Source: Turnera subulata
Taxonomy: Eukaryota; Streptophyta; Magnoliopsida; Malpighiales; Passifloraceae
Length of the DNA stretch: 64,000 bases
NCBI GenBank assembly: GCA_028386065.3
Contig: JAKUCV010007729.1
Coordinates: forward strand, 46,384-110,383
Direction of reading: 5' to 3'
Positions 53,868 through 64,000 of this stretch are shown here, piece by piece; position 1 is the stretch's first letter; the number at the start of each line of letters is the position of its first letter. The notes under the pieces were generated by a model, which was not told the DNA's origin, did not search any database, and saw only the letters and a list, made by a program, of their open reading frames with translations. Position numbers and translations under genes: made by a program.

Positions 53868-54124
53868 CTCCCTCCATCCCGAAATAATTGACGTTTTGAG
53901 AGAAAAAAAAAAATTGTTCCTAAAAAATTATCGTTTTAAAATTTTCAATGATCATTAATTAAGTTCTTTTCATACATATCCTTTACTTTACATAATAATT
54001 AATCTAATTGCCTGCTTAAATTAAAAGTAAAATAAGGATAAATTAGTTGATTAATCCTAGATTCAAAGTTTTTAATTATCCTCCTTGTGGAGGATTCCTA
54101 AAAAATATTTCGGAATGGAGTGCG
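53868..54124. mobile_element. Stowaway-type MITE
   Basis: CTCCCTCCATCCCGAAATAA on the left and (complement) CGCACTCCATTCCGAAATAT on the right, between TA dinucleotides. Confidence 0.7.
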
Positions 54125-54518
54125 TATATATAATAGATACTCTTTTAACTCATAACAAATATTAAATCTACGAGATCGATCATTTATCGTGATATTTCTT
54201 TGTTTTTTGTGGATGAATGCACGGCTGTACCACTATAGAATCCATGCACGACGAAACAAATAAAAAGAAAATCATTGGAAACTGATGACGTTTTAAGTTA
54301 TTATTAATTTTAAATAAGATCATTTCAAAATTTGAGATGTGTTCACATAAATAGGATGCTCTTATTTTTCTCCCTATAATAATAGAATAACGATAATTAA
54401 TCCCAGGGTAAAAAGTCAAAGCATGATGAACACACATCTGCTAACAACACTTGAACCGAAAAAAACGGATGCTTGTATTAATTTAATACTCCATGTGTTT
54501 CATAATATAGGTTATCTA
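54125..54518. repeat. Family A copy
   Basis: 'ATAGAATCCATGCACGAC', 'GATGTGTTCACATAAATAGG' and 'ATGAACACACATCTGCTAAC' follow the order seen at 38870-39090. Confidence 0.5.
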
Positions 54519-54953
54519 ATAGTTTGTTTGGATAGATGAGAAATGGAGAGGAAGGGAGGGGAAAGGAAGAGATGAAAGGAAAATTTTAATTTAATATTAT
54601 TTGGAAAAAGAAGTTAATAGAGGGGAATGAGAATTTTTTAACCTTCATTCTCCTCCATTCCCCTTGAAATGTCTTCCTCAAGTTGGTGGGGAATGAAGGG
54701 GAGAGAAATTTTAAAACTAAATGATGGCTTAAAATGCTAAAATTAACCTCTTATATTTTAAAAAATAATTTATAAATAAGGATATCTATGTAATTTAAAA
54801 ATATTACCAATCCCCACCATTTCCAATCCCTTTAATGAATATATATCTAAACAAATTTAAGTTAAAATTTTCCCCTCCCTACCATTTCCAATCCCTTTCT
54901 TTCCCACCTATTCCCCTCCCTTCTCTTTCCCTATGTATTCCTAAACAAACTGT
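54519..54953. mobile_element. Foldback MITE, G/A-rich ends
   Basis: 'AGTTTGTTTGGATAGATGAG' with following GGAGGGGAAAGG pairs with the complement of 'CCTATGTATTCCTAAACAAA' and its C-rich neighbour. No clear target duplication. Confidence 0.6.
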
Positions 54954-55544
54954 AAGGTTTTTATACAACTTTCAACACACTAAATATAATCTGGATTGTA
55001 TATCAATGGACAAAACATTTTTTACTCACTTTTTTATTTAATTATTTAATAACAGGAATATACTTAGAAACCAAATAATGAATGATTCATGAGAATTATA
55101 AAATGTCTAATATTTTTTTTGATAAAAAAATGGCTAATAATTCAGAACAAATGAAAAGTCGTTTACAACCGATATAGTGAAACAGAGTAACCCATGACCC
55201 CTTGAAAACCAATCCAAAGAAGATGCACTGTACTACAAGTAGTGTTGGCTACTTATCTTAGTTATCATTTAATGTAAAAGGATAAAAGTTGGGCCTTGGC
55301 CGACAAAAGTAACTATGACAATTATAAAGTTCCCATGAAAAAAAGTTAAACCAACACTAACTTAACAAGAGTCTACTTTGCTCCACTAGTTGCCAAAACC
55401 CATCCTTTATAAATCAATTTATGCTTGTCTTTCATGCCTACATTAGGTCTTTCATGCCTACATTAGGTCTTTTATGCCCATATCCTTACTAACCCTAATT
55501 CTAGATACACAATATTAATTGCATAATATATGCATATTTTATCA
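54954..55544. repeat. Duplicated host sequence
   Basis: 55255-55450 is the uninterrupted relative of 21110-21190 plus 21790-21890, and 55290-55370 matches, inverted, 40177-40240. A 20-bp tandem duplication 'CTTTCATGCCTACATTAGGT' is at 55430-55470. Confidence 0.6.
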
Positions 55545-55628
55545 CTCCCCCTCAAGTTGTATTAGGGACATGCATAACTTGTCATGAAGAAAGCGAAACC
55601 GATCCTTGGAAAGAGGCTTGGTGAAGAT

Positions 55629-55794
55629 TTTTTTTAGATACTAATCGTGTTTTATTGAATCAAATGAAAGAATACATGGGAGGTGGATACAGTAAAGAAA
55701 TGCAAAGAACACAGCCCCTTGAACAGCCAAGTAGCGGTAGGATGGACACGACTAATATGTTACACTAGAAAAGACAGAGAGACAGGTTTTGCCC
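55629..55794 (-). mobile_element. Short retroposon (LINE 3' end) in copia relic
   Basis: Poly-T at the left, then AGATACTAATCGTGT. Duplication CTTGGTGAAGAT at 55617-55628 and 55795-55806. Confidence 0.78.
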
Positions 55795-55837
55795 CTTGGT
55801 GAAGATGTCTATTATCTGGTCATGAGAGGAAACATAC

Positions 55838-56337
55838 CAAGGTTTTGAAAAGCGGACCGGACATTGAACCGGCAAAGGGGATGTTCGAGAAAATCGGGAG
55901 TCCGACCGGGGTTTGACCACTTTGATAAAAGAAGATGAAATATTATAAAAATTAGCGTTTGAATAATTTATTTTCTATAGATTGACATATTATATATTAA
56001 AATTTTAACTATAAATACTTTTTATGCTTAAAAAATCAAAACTAACATAAATTTTAATATATAATAAATTTTATGTAAAAGAAACATCAATTTCTAGTAA
56101 CCTAGTTGGTTGAAGGTTATAGATTTAACAAAGAGGTTCAAATCTCAAACTTAACAAAACTTTTAAATATAATCATGAAAAAGGCTGGTTCAAATGGTAA
56201 AAACCGTGAAAGGTCCGACCCGTTCTTTGAAAACTGGCCGGTTCCACCGGTAACGAAACTAGTCAAAAAAACTTCACGAATCGGATCGGGACAAGGCTAA
56301 TTCCCGGTTGAACTGGCCGGTAGTTTTGATAACCTTG
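55838..56337. mobile_element. hAT-type MITE, 500 bp, CCGG-rich ends
   Basis: Ends CAAGGTTTTGAAAA and (complement) CAAGGTTATCAAAA; subterminal CCGGTTGAAC-like motifs. 8-bp duplication AAACATAC/AAACATAT (55830-55837, 56338-56345; one mismatch). Confidence 0.78.
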
Positions 56338-56454
56338 AAACATATCGAACATGAACAGCCTCTAAGAACAAGGTCGCAAACAAAGTGAAAACAAGTTCGA
56401 TATGCTTCGTGCGAGAGTAAAACACCGAATTACAGTGAGGTAAGTAGCACTAAG

Positions 56455-56700
56455 ATTATCACACCACGCAGTGACAAAGCTAGATATAATTTTTAGAGAG
56501 GGCCAAAATAACATTTTGTATGTAATAGTAAGGGCATAATATGAAACAACAAAATTTAGAAGGGGCCAAATATATATCTCGGTAGGATTTATACGGAAAA
56601 ATTAAAAATCTAAGGGGGTTATGGGCATATGACGGTAGGACTTATATGGAAGAAATAAAAATCCAGCCCCCTGGGCCACTGCCATTGACACCACAAAAAT
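56455..56700. repeat. MITE-like repeat, copy 2
   Basis: 'AGTGACAAAGCTAGATATAA' to 'CCCCCTGGGCCACTGCC'; shares blocks with 10740-10916. Ends look like the 'GTGGCGGAGCTAG...' family. Confidence 0.5.
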
Positions 56701-56783
56701 GGAATAGAGTGACTCTGTAAACTGATCACACAAAGAAGAAATTGGAACAAAACCAACTCACTCGCAATAGTAGTTAAGGAACG

Positions 56784-57502
56784 TTTGTGGCAAAAATTGT
56801 GCTTCTAGTGGGGGTTCCTTGGGCCTCTCCTGGTTCTGTTCTAGAATGGCTCCCCTAGTGGTTTCATCTTGCTGGTGCTGGCTATGCTCGGTGTGTGTGG
56901 ATGTGAATTGGTGTTGCGGCTCTTTGGTCATTATGGTTAGGGCGAAATGATGTGGTTTCTAATGCCGACACTATTTCAGTTGAGAGATTTTTTTTTCGAT
57001 ACTAATCGTGTGCCTACATTTTATTAGATAACTTTGAAAATATTGTGGTTGAAAGCACCACTAAAAAATTGCAACAAAGAAAGACCCGTTGTAGGTTACA
57101 AGTGAACCGCAAGGCGGTTAAAAGAAAAGATCATGCCTATGCGTAGTGGAGAGCAACCCGCTTCGGACAATGTCAGGACTGTAGTGTGGCCACAACAGCC
57201 AAGACAACCCCTCCGCTATAAGGGAAAGATGGATGTGCCAGTTTGATTTCAGCTGAGAGATTATTTGATCTTGTCTTAATTCGTGCCTTTCCGCCACTTC
57301 TTTTCACACCTGGATCGATGCCAAACCTCTGTCTCTCCTGTACTCTTCTTAAATTCATGATGTAGTCGTGTCTCCTTTGATGTTTTTTTTTTCTGGTCTC
57401 TCCTTATGCTGTCTAAGGGTCTATGCATAGCTCCATATACTTCTTTGTGCGCTTTTATGTACCCATTACTATTTAATATACATCATGACAAGCATCTAAA
57501 AA
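56784..57502 (+). mobile_element. 5'-truncated LINE in the copia relic
   Basis: Reads ALWSLWLGRNDVV near 56920-56960 (L1 reverse transcriptase C-terminal region), later SAERLFDLVLIRAF and a 3' end with poly(A). Flanked by AAGGAACG on both sides (56776-56783, 57503-57510). Removing it rejoins the copia frame exactly. Confidence 0.82.
56989..57245 (-). mobile_element. Retroposon nested in the LINE
   Basis: Poly-T then CGATACTAATCGTGT, the same tail as 55629. Duplication ATTTCAG(T/C)TGAGAGATT (56972-56988, 57246-57262). Confidence 0.8.
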
Positions 57503-57950
57503 AAGGAACGATACTCAGCCTCAGTAGAAGAGCGAGAGTCAAACCACTACTTTTGAGAGAACAAAAAACAAGGGCAGTACCATACAAGATTCCGTAACCT
57601 GAAGAAGACTCGCGATCATCCAAACTTCCCCCTTCCCCTAGTCTGCATCACAAAAGCCATGTAAATGAAGAGAATTAGCATAAAAGGGAGAATAAACCAA
57701 CCAAAGGGACATATGAAGCTAGCACAAAATGCGCTCGGCGAAAAGTTAGTGTCTCTTTGTTGGAGCATGCATATATTGAGAGACTTTGATGATGGAGTAG
57801 GAAATGTCGGGGCGAGTGAAAAGGAGGTTCTGGAGGCTGCAAAAAATACTAAGATAAAGAGCATCAATAGGAAACAGGGCACTATCACGGGCAGAGAGCT
57901 TCTCAACTGAGCAAAAAAGAGTAGAAATCAGACAGCTACCAATCATGCCT

Positions 57951-58409
57951 GCCTTAATATGGTAGGACGTCTCAATAAAATAAGGCTAATTTTAATTTAT
58001 TATTATTAATATTCAGTAAGAATATTTTTATATATTTGTTTATTTGTAATATGAAACTGAATGTGATTCATTGTGTATGACATATCGACTTAAGTAAAGT
58101 ATAATTTAGTGTTATTAATACTAAGTAGGATTAATTTTTATATTTTCAATTATTTCGCTCGATTCGTACTAGATATATAATAGATTTTACCATACCAAAT
58201 GAGATTGTGGAGGATATCAATGCTATAGGCAAAGTGACTTCTCGGCGTTGTGGAACGATTCCTTCACAATTGTCGAAATCTTTGTTGCTAATATTTTAGA
58301 GAAATACTAGTAGCATAAAATGAAAGAATACATGGGAGAACAAGTACTGTTAGATTTCATTTTTGATGATAAAACACCTCACGTCACGTCTGCTTGGTAT
58401 GTGAATGTG
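57951..58409. other. Intergenic DNA left of the hAT element
   Basis: AT-rich; holds 'GAGAACAAGTACTGTTAGA' at 58336-58354, which recurs at 62455-62473. Confidence 0.5.
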
Positions 58410-58429
58410 ATCTTTATTAGGGGAGAGCA

Positions 58430-59131
58430 TAATTACCGAACCGATTGAACCGAGCCGATACCGACCGAAAAACGACGGTATCGGCTCGAAATTTGGGACA
58501 ATTCAGAGCCACCCCCTCTGACATAACCGTGCCGTTAACACCGCGACGTCCACTCGGTAGGATGTGGGTTATACCGTCGGTTATCGGCACAGGTCGTACC
58601 AACAGTAAGCCCACATTCCACACAGGCCATAGCCCACCACACACAGACCAGCCCGGCAAACCTTTTAAAAAAAAAAAACCCAACCCAATTGAAACCCAAC
58701 CCTAAAAGGATCGAAGCACTGAAGCAGTCAGCAGCCTCTCATTTTTGCTCGATACTCTCTCTCTCTCTCAGCCGAAATCCGCCTCCGTCTATGGCTGCTT
58801 GCGGCTGCGGCTCCGTTTAGAGGTCGCGGTAGCGACGGCGACGAGAGTGAAGCAGTGTGAAGCCCAACTTGATTCAATTCACCGTTCAGGCGTCGAAATC
58901 CCCAAATTGTCTTCCAATTTCAAAACACTAAAATTCCCAATTCGACAATTCCTATGTTCAATTGCAATTGTAATTGACGAATTCGTATTCAATTTTTGTG
59001 TTTGCTTTCTGTGTCTGTTTTCTGGGTTTGCTTCCTCTTTGTTTCTTTGTTTGTTTTCTAGGTTTGCTCTATGTTTCTGGGTTTGCTTTCTTCTCTTAGT
59101 TTTCTTTCATTGTGTTCATATGTTGTGATAG
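58430..59131 (+). promoter_or_regulatory. hAT 5' subterminal and leader region
   Basis: CCGA/TCGG-rich for about 190 bp, then a CT-rich tract (58757-58775) that may mark transcription start, then a T-rich leader to the ATG at 59132. Confidence 0.5.
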
Positions 59132-61722
59132 ATGGAAGAAGTTGATGCTCCCAGGCCTAGGCCCAGTGATTCTCTTGTGGATAGTTCTGCAGCATCTGGT
59201 TATGGTGCTGTCACGCCTGAGTCTGAAGGAGGGATTGCAATGGATGTTGATCAGCCAAGGTTGCTGATGCCACCACCACCTCCAGCTGCAGCATTCAGTA
59301 AACCGTGAGTACTATGTTATTTGTGTTTATTTGCCTACAGTGTGTTTATTTGCCTACTGTTTTGTTTGTGTTAGTGTCTTAGTGTTTGTGTCAAGTGCAT
59401 TCACTAAATTAATTGCTTGTTGTTTTCCTCTTTCTTTGCAGTGCATCAATGGCAGCAAGAGAGCAAGAAACAACCCAACAGCCCCAAATCCCATCTGCTG
59501 ATACAAAGACTGTTGTAATATCAAGGAAGGAGAGATCAAAGGTGTGGGAATATTTCAAAAAGATTGAGAGTCCTACTGGGGTTCGAATTGGCAAATGCAA
59601 CAGATGCGGCCAAGAATTCAGGGCTGATCCAAAGAAAAACGGGACATCTGGTATGTTAGCTCACCTTAAGAAATGCCTTCAAAATCGTAGCATTGATGAT
59701 TACTGCCAAACTGAATTGGTTCATGGGGAGGATGAGGATGGAAAGAGTAGTCTAGCTACATATAGGTTTGATCAAGAATCTTGTAGGAAAGCTTTGGCTG
59801 TTATGATAATTGCTGATGAGTTACCTTTTAGGTTTGTAGAGGGGTATGGTTTCAGGAAATTTATGTCAATTGCATGTCCCAGATTTAAGGTTCCCTCTAG
59901 ATGGACTATTTCTAGGGACTGTCTTCAGTATTATCTAGATGAAAAAAAGAGTCTTAAGGATTTTATTAAGACTAACTGTCAAAGAGTGTGTCTGACAACA
60001 GACACATGGACATCAGTCCAAAGGATTAATTACATGAGCCTCACTGCACACTTCATTGATAATGAGTGGAAGTTGAGGAAATATGTCTTGAATCTTTGTC
60101 CTATAGCTAGTCATAAAGGGGAAAAGATTGCTGCTGGGATTGAGAAGTGCTTGAATGAGTGGGGAATAGGTGCTGTTTTTACACTAACTGTTGATAATGC
60201 CTCCTCTAATGATGTTGCTGTGAGCAACTTGCAGAAGAAGGTAGGCAAGTGGAAAGGTAGTGTAATGGGGTGTAAATACATTCACATGAGGTGTGTAGCA
60301 CATATTGTGAATCTTATTGTGGGTGATGGCTTAAGATACACAGGGAAGTCAGTGTATAGAATCAGAAGAGTTGTTAGGTATGTTAGGCAATCTCCTGCTA
60401 GGTGGCAGAAATTCAAAGAGTGTATACCTGCAGATGGAAATCAAGGCAAAGCCTTGCTGTCTCTTGATGTTCCTACTCGCTGGAATTCAACATTCCTTAT
60501 GTTGTTTACAGCTTGTAAGTATGAAGTTGCATTTGACAATTTTGTGATTGAAGATGATAACTTTAAGAAGGATATGGAGTCAGCTGAAAAAGGAATAGAT
60601 GACGATTGGCTAGGTTTACCTAATTCAGAAGATTGGCGTAATGCTAGGAGATTATGCAACTGCTTGGGTCATTTTTATGATCTTACAACATTTGTTTCTG
60701 GTACTAAATATGTCACTTGCAATGCATACTTTGAAGAAATCATTTCTCTTCTTGGAATGTTGATGCGTTGGATTGACAATGATGACTTGGAAATGAGCAT
60801 CATGGCTCAGAATATGAAGTCAAAATTTGACAAGTACTGGGGTGACATTGACAAGTTCAACATGGTGCCATTCATGGCATCAATTCTGGATCCGAGGTAC
60901 AAATCTGGCTTTGTGCAGTTTTCGCTGAAGAAAGTTTATGGTGAAGCCTCGGGTATCAAAAAATGTGGGATAAAGTCCAAGTTGCAGTCAATGCCATGTT
61001 CAATGCTTATCAAGTTCTGGTCTTTCCTCCTCGAACAAATCAACACACACAATCCTCCAGCAGCTCAGCAGGATCATCTTCTGCAACAACATCAAATGCA
61101 GATTCAGAAGCTGATATTGGGGAGGGTGTTGCTAATGCTGAAGGAAGAGAATCAGCAAGGGGCCGAATGAGGGAGTTCAAAGAAGACTTAAAGAACGAGT
61201 ACAAGAAGATGAGGACTGAGGAAAATGGAGGATCAAAATCTGAGCTGGAAAGATATCTTGCAGAGGAGGTTGAGCCAGAATCCAAGAAATTTAACATTCT
61301 TCAGTGGCTGAAGATAAACTCTCCTAGGTTCCCTGTTCTATCCTGTATGGCTCGAGATGTTCTTGCAGTGCCGGTGTCCACGGTTGCATCCGAGTCTGTT
61401 TTCAGTACTAGTGGCAGAGTTCTGGACCCTTATAGGAGTTCCTTGACTCCAAAAATTGTGCAAGCACTAATTTGTGCACAAGATTGGATTGGACAAGGAA
61501 TTCCAGAATATAAGTCCGAATTAAATGTTGATGAAACTGCTGCAAATGTGGAGAAACTCGAGGAAGGTAATATACTTTATAGTTTATACTCCATCTTATG
61601 TGTTTGTTCATTAATTTTTGTTTACTGTCTTACATGAATTGCTAATGCTATTGTCTACTGTCAATTGTAATTTGAAAGAAATGAGGGACTTGTTGATTCA
61701 AGATCCTTCTCATGAAGTTTGA
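59132..61722 (+). CDS. hAT transposase (zf-BED, RNase H-like, hAT dimerisation), one frameshift
   Basis: Exons 59132..59304, 59442..61566 and 61679..61722; donors CC|GTGAGT and AAG|GTAATA, acceptors TTCTTTGCAG and TTTGAAAG; the joins keep frame. The N-terminus is Pro-rich (MEEVDAPRPRPSDSL). A BED zinc finger follows (KVWEYFKKI, CNRCGQEFRAD, MLAHLKKC), then the RNase H-like core (TTDTWTS, LTVDNASSND, CVAHIVNLIVGDGL) and the dimerisation domain (FPVLSCMARDVLAVPVSTVASESVFSTSGR). The gene resembles plant Ac/Tam3-group RICESLEEPER-like proteins. The frame breaks at the A6 run at 60957-60963: upstream and downstream parts are in different frames, so one base is missing or a -1 slip would be needed. 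No other break is seen. It would mobilise this element and related ones if functional. Confidence 0.88.
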
Positions 61723-62305
61723 AATTGGACATTGGATGCTGGTGGAATGGAAGTGAACTGATATGAATGTGAGTATGTTCATACTTCAGTTTTTTCCTAG
61801 TTATTTGACTATTTGATCTTTCCTTCTTCTAATGTGATTCATTGTGTTGTTGTTCAATTTTTAGGTTTTGCTGGAAATTGGAATGACAAATCTGAATCGT
61901 CTCAACTCAACTTCTTCTGCAATGGTGGAGCAACTCAGCTTCTATTTCTAGAATTGCTCATTGAGATGTTAATTAAATGTGTAATTGGATTATTTAGTCC
62001 ATCTTGTTTTGGATTTGAACATTGGTATTGTATTTCATTACAATTGTGTCTGGGATTGTTTTGATGCACTGATGATGCCAAGTCTGGTAATGATGTTACT
62101 CTTTTTAATCCAAAAAAAATCTCTGTTTTCAGTTTATGTGTTTGCTATCGATCGATCCTAATTCCGACCGAACCGAGGTTGGTACTTATCGGCATAGTGC
62201 CGATCGGCATAGAGAGCATAGCGGCACGGCATCGGTCGGAAAAAAGGGATGTCGGAAAAATCATAACGATCCCTTATCGGCACGGCATGTGCCGAACCGA
62301 CCGTT
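61723..62305. other. hAT 3' untranslated and subterminal region
   Basis: No ORF of note; from about 62150 dense TCGGCA/CCGA motifs precede the right end. Confidence 0.6.
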
Positions 62306-62325
62306 TGCTCTCCCCTAATCTTTAT

Positions 62326-63794
62326 CGCATAAAATTCAGATCGAATAAAATTGATTTATCTTGTTTCTTTCCAGAAAGAGAAACCCATGGTATTTATCCT
62401 TTCTTCTTTGTCAAGATTTCAACGAACAATAAACAATTCCGAAAATTAAGATAAGAGAACAAGTACTGTTAGACGAGACTGAATAACTTTAAAAGTGATA
62501 TCCAAACATTTATTTGCATAAATCTTGCTAATTTTTTCAACAACCACCAGTAAGGTTTTAGAAACAGAAAAAACTATTGAAATGAATCTGTTGGAAAAAA
62601 GGAATTATAAGTTGGTAACCAATTAAATTTTTACTATTAATTGAAATCTTGCTAAATTTTTTCTTATCAGGATTTTTGTTTCCAAAAGATGTATAAGTAG
62701 GTGTTGAAAAAATTAGCAAAATTTGTTTAAACAAATATTAGGATATATAATTTAATTACCCAATTTTCCTCTAACCGTAATTGGTTTCCTTATATTTTAT
62801 CCAAACCATTCTCGCTAGCACATTGCTCAATATTTTATGTAGAGTTAAGAGTATGAGCGAGCACTAATTGAAATTTTTGATGAAGGAGACATGTTTACAA
62901 ATTTCAAAGTGTATCCCATGTGAAGAGACATGTGGGCATGTTGTGGTGCTCTTGTAGTCACAATGAGAAGAATAATAGTAATCAAATTCCAACCAACCCT
63001 TAAGTTGTGACAAGTCTAGTATGAACACAAATGACAAATTAATTTTTAAGTGATAAAATCTTTAAAATGTTTCATTAATTTAATTTGTTGAATTTGCATA
63101 CCCAAAGTTTACACTAAATCAATTTGTTTTAAAGTATTAATATAATATGGGTCCACCAGGAAAGTGCTATCTTATCATATTCCAAATTTATTGGTTTAGA
63201 TTTTTCAGTATGAATAATATTATATATGACAAAGAGTGTAATTGTCCAAGTATAGAGAAAGCTACTTCTATATATAGTGTAAACCACAGCAAGCTAATCA
63301 CCCTGAGTAGCCTCTCCAAATCTCATGCATAAATTAATATATGCTGTCTCTTCCTGACTCCCTCAGTCCCTTGTTCACCTGTGCTTTATGCTTTAGCGGG
63401 AAGGCACAATACCAATTGCTCATTACTTCTTCAGAATAAGCAGTATGTTTCTTCTCTTGTTTTGATTGTCCACTCTCCTTTTTTCTTATGCTAATCGTAT
63501 GTTGTATTGATTAAACTATTTATGGATTACATGAGAATCATCCTACAGGAGAAAAACATCACCTCTAGGGCTCCAACAAGCTAGCTTGGATGGAGTGTCT
63601 ATTCTAACTAGCTAGTTATAGAATTCTTTTCAACGTTTCCCACCTTTTAAGAACACTATTAATTTGCTTTAAGTCTCACTGTAATATATATAATCTTTGT
63701 CTCTATCTATATATATACTTGTCCCCATTGGGTATCAGTGTCGCACCACTGATTAATTAATTAGTATAATTGGTAGACGAATTTCCAAGGGATT

Positions 63795-63830
<36 letters not shown>

Positions 63831-63885
63831 ATTTATCTTTTCTTTTGTACGTAGCTAATTAATTAGCTATCAGAGATTGATAGAA
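62326..63885. other. Intergenic DNA with family A and upstream sequence
   Basis: 62900-63020 resembles 22030-22110 ('AGACATGTGGGCATGTTGTG', 'CAAATTCCAACCAAC'). 63478-63530 resembles the LINE tail at 55629 ('TGCTAATCGTATG'). A (TA)n run is at 63799-63828. TATATATA near 63709 may serve the gene at 63886. Confidence 0.5.
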
Positions 63886-64000
63886 ATGGAAGGGACGTCA
63901 TGGAGGCCTGCAGGAATAATGAAGGTGGCCGCGACATGGCTGTGGTTGGTTGCTTTGACTAGCCTGACATGGACGACGAGCTCGCAGCTGGTCCTAGGAA
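63886..64000 (+). CDS. Secreted or membrane protein, N-terminus only (window ends)
   Basis: The ATG is followed by 37 open codons to the window edge. The start MEGTSWRPAGIMKVAATWLW continues with a hydrophobic run (LWLVALTSLTW) and a small-residue site (TTSSQL), which together look like a signal peptide; the second Met (IMKVAA) could also start it. GC-rich codon use contrasts with the AT-rich flank, which supports a real gene. No family can be named from 38 residues. Confidence 0.5.
   Translation, partial: MEGTSWRPAGIMKVAATWLWLVALTSLTWTTSSQLVLG

Larger units (their letters stand above)
55545..57950 (-). pseudogene. Decayed copia pol (RT end and RNase H), split by insertions
   Basis: Minus strand, reading leftwards: LLFTRPDISYSIIKVSQYMHAP (57760-57850) is the end of reverse transcriptase; SRSSTEAEYRS (57511-57540) and, after a LINE, LTTIASELV (56750-56783) are RNase H. 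'CDNLSATYLT' near 56450 follows. Insertions are a retroposon (55629-55794), a hAT MITE (55838-56337), a MITE-like repeat (56455-56700) and a LINE (56784-57502). Confidence 0.75.
58418..62317 (+). mobile_element. Complete hAT transposon, 3900 bp
   Basis: Perfect 12-bp inverted ends TAGGGGAGAGCA (58418-58429 and complement of 62306-62317) and perfect 8-bp duplication ATCTTTAT (58410-58417, 62318-62325). Subterminal regions are rich in CCGA/TCGG motifs, as hAT transposase binding sites often are. The interior holds a three-exon transposase gene. Confidence 0.95.

Noticed and set aside
57616..57910. Overlapping plus- and minus-strand ORFs
   Set aside because: They lie in the decayed copia reverse transcriptase; only the TRPDISYSIIKVSQ segment is meaningful.
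59354..60659. Antisense ORFs over the hAT transposase
   Set aside because: Short, no domains, mirror the coding strand.

Overview
This window is nuclear DNA from a flowering plant, most likely a dicot. It is AT-rich, has spliced genes with GT..AG introns, and is dominated by nested plant transposable elements: Ty3/gypsy, Ty1/copia, L1-type LINEs, a SINE, Helitrons, hAT, Mutator-type and Stowaway-type elements. I cannot name the species. One N at 19866 marks an assembly ambiguity. All calls are from reading the sequence; no database search was run.

Layout. 1-6194 is the 3' end of a large Tat/Ogre-like Ty3/gypsy element: the end of the integrase, an antisense spliced gene of DUF7745 / plant-mobile-domain type with its own TATA box, two minisatellites, a polypurine tract and a 1.6-kb 3' LTR. 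6195-10500 is degenerate repeat DNA, including a probable LTR/primer-binding-site junction on the minus strand. 10522-14350 (minus) is a DC1-domain gene whose exons read as one chain of at least 905 residues. 14804-20065 is a copia element with one intact 1336-codon polyprotein ORF (minus). 21.1 kb has a Helitron 3' terminus. 23039-29029 is a 6-kb Mutator-like element with long inverted ends and a perfect 10-bp target duplication; it contains a gypsy LTR fragment and a decayed copia element. 29553-30173 is an intronless, secreted Kunitz-inhibitor-like gene. 31.2-32.3 kb holds retroelement scraps. 33129-37643 is a 4.5-kb non-autonomous Helitron carrying an RPA1-like exon and two successive 3' terminators. 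40749-41399 is an amaranthin-like lectin gene with an in-frame stop before a further 39 open codons. 42791-45427 is a near-perfect hairpin MITE split by a LINE that encodes only ORF1. 46.2-54.9 kb is nested MITEs, a solo LTR and a tRNA-derived SINE. 55.5-57.9 kb is a decayed copia pol split by two LINE fragments (one itself interrupted), a further short retroposon and MITEs. 58418-62317 is a complete hAT transposon with 12-bp inverted ends, an 8-bp duplication and a three-exon transposase gene broken by one frameshift. 63886 to the end starts a secreted-protein gene cut by the window edge.

Host genes are few: the DC1 gene, the Kunitz-like gene, the lectin gene and the partial gene at the right end. 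The rest is largely a record of insertions. Several insertions can be dated relative to each other because both copies of the target duplication, or an uninterrupted paralogous site elsewhere in the window, are visible. A dispersed low-copy sequence (here 'family A') recurs at 22, 32.9, 37.7-39, 45.8-47.2, 51-52, 54.2 and 62.9 kb and supplies several of these empty sites.
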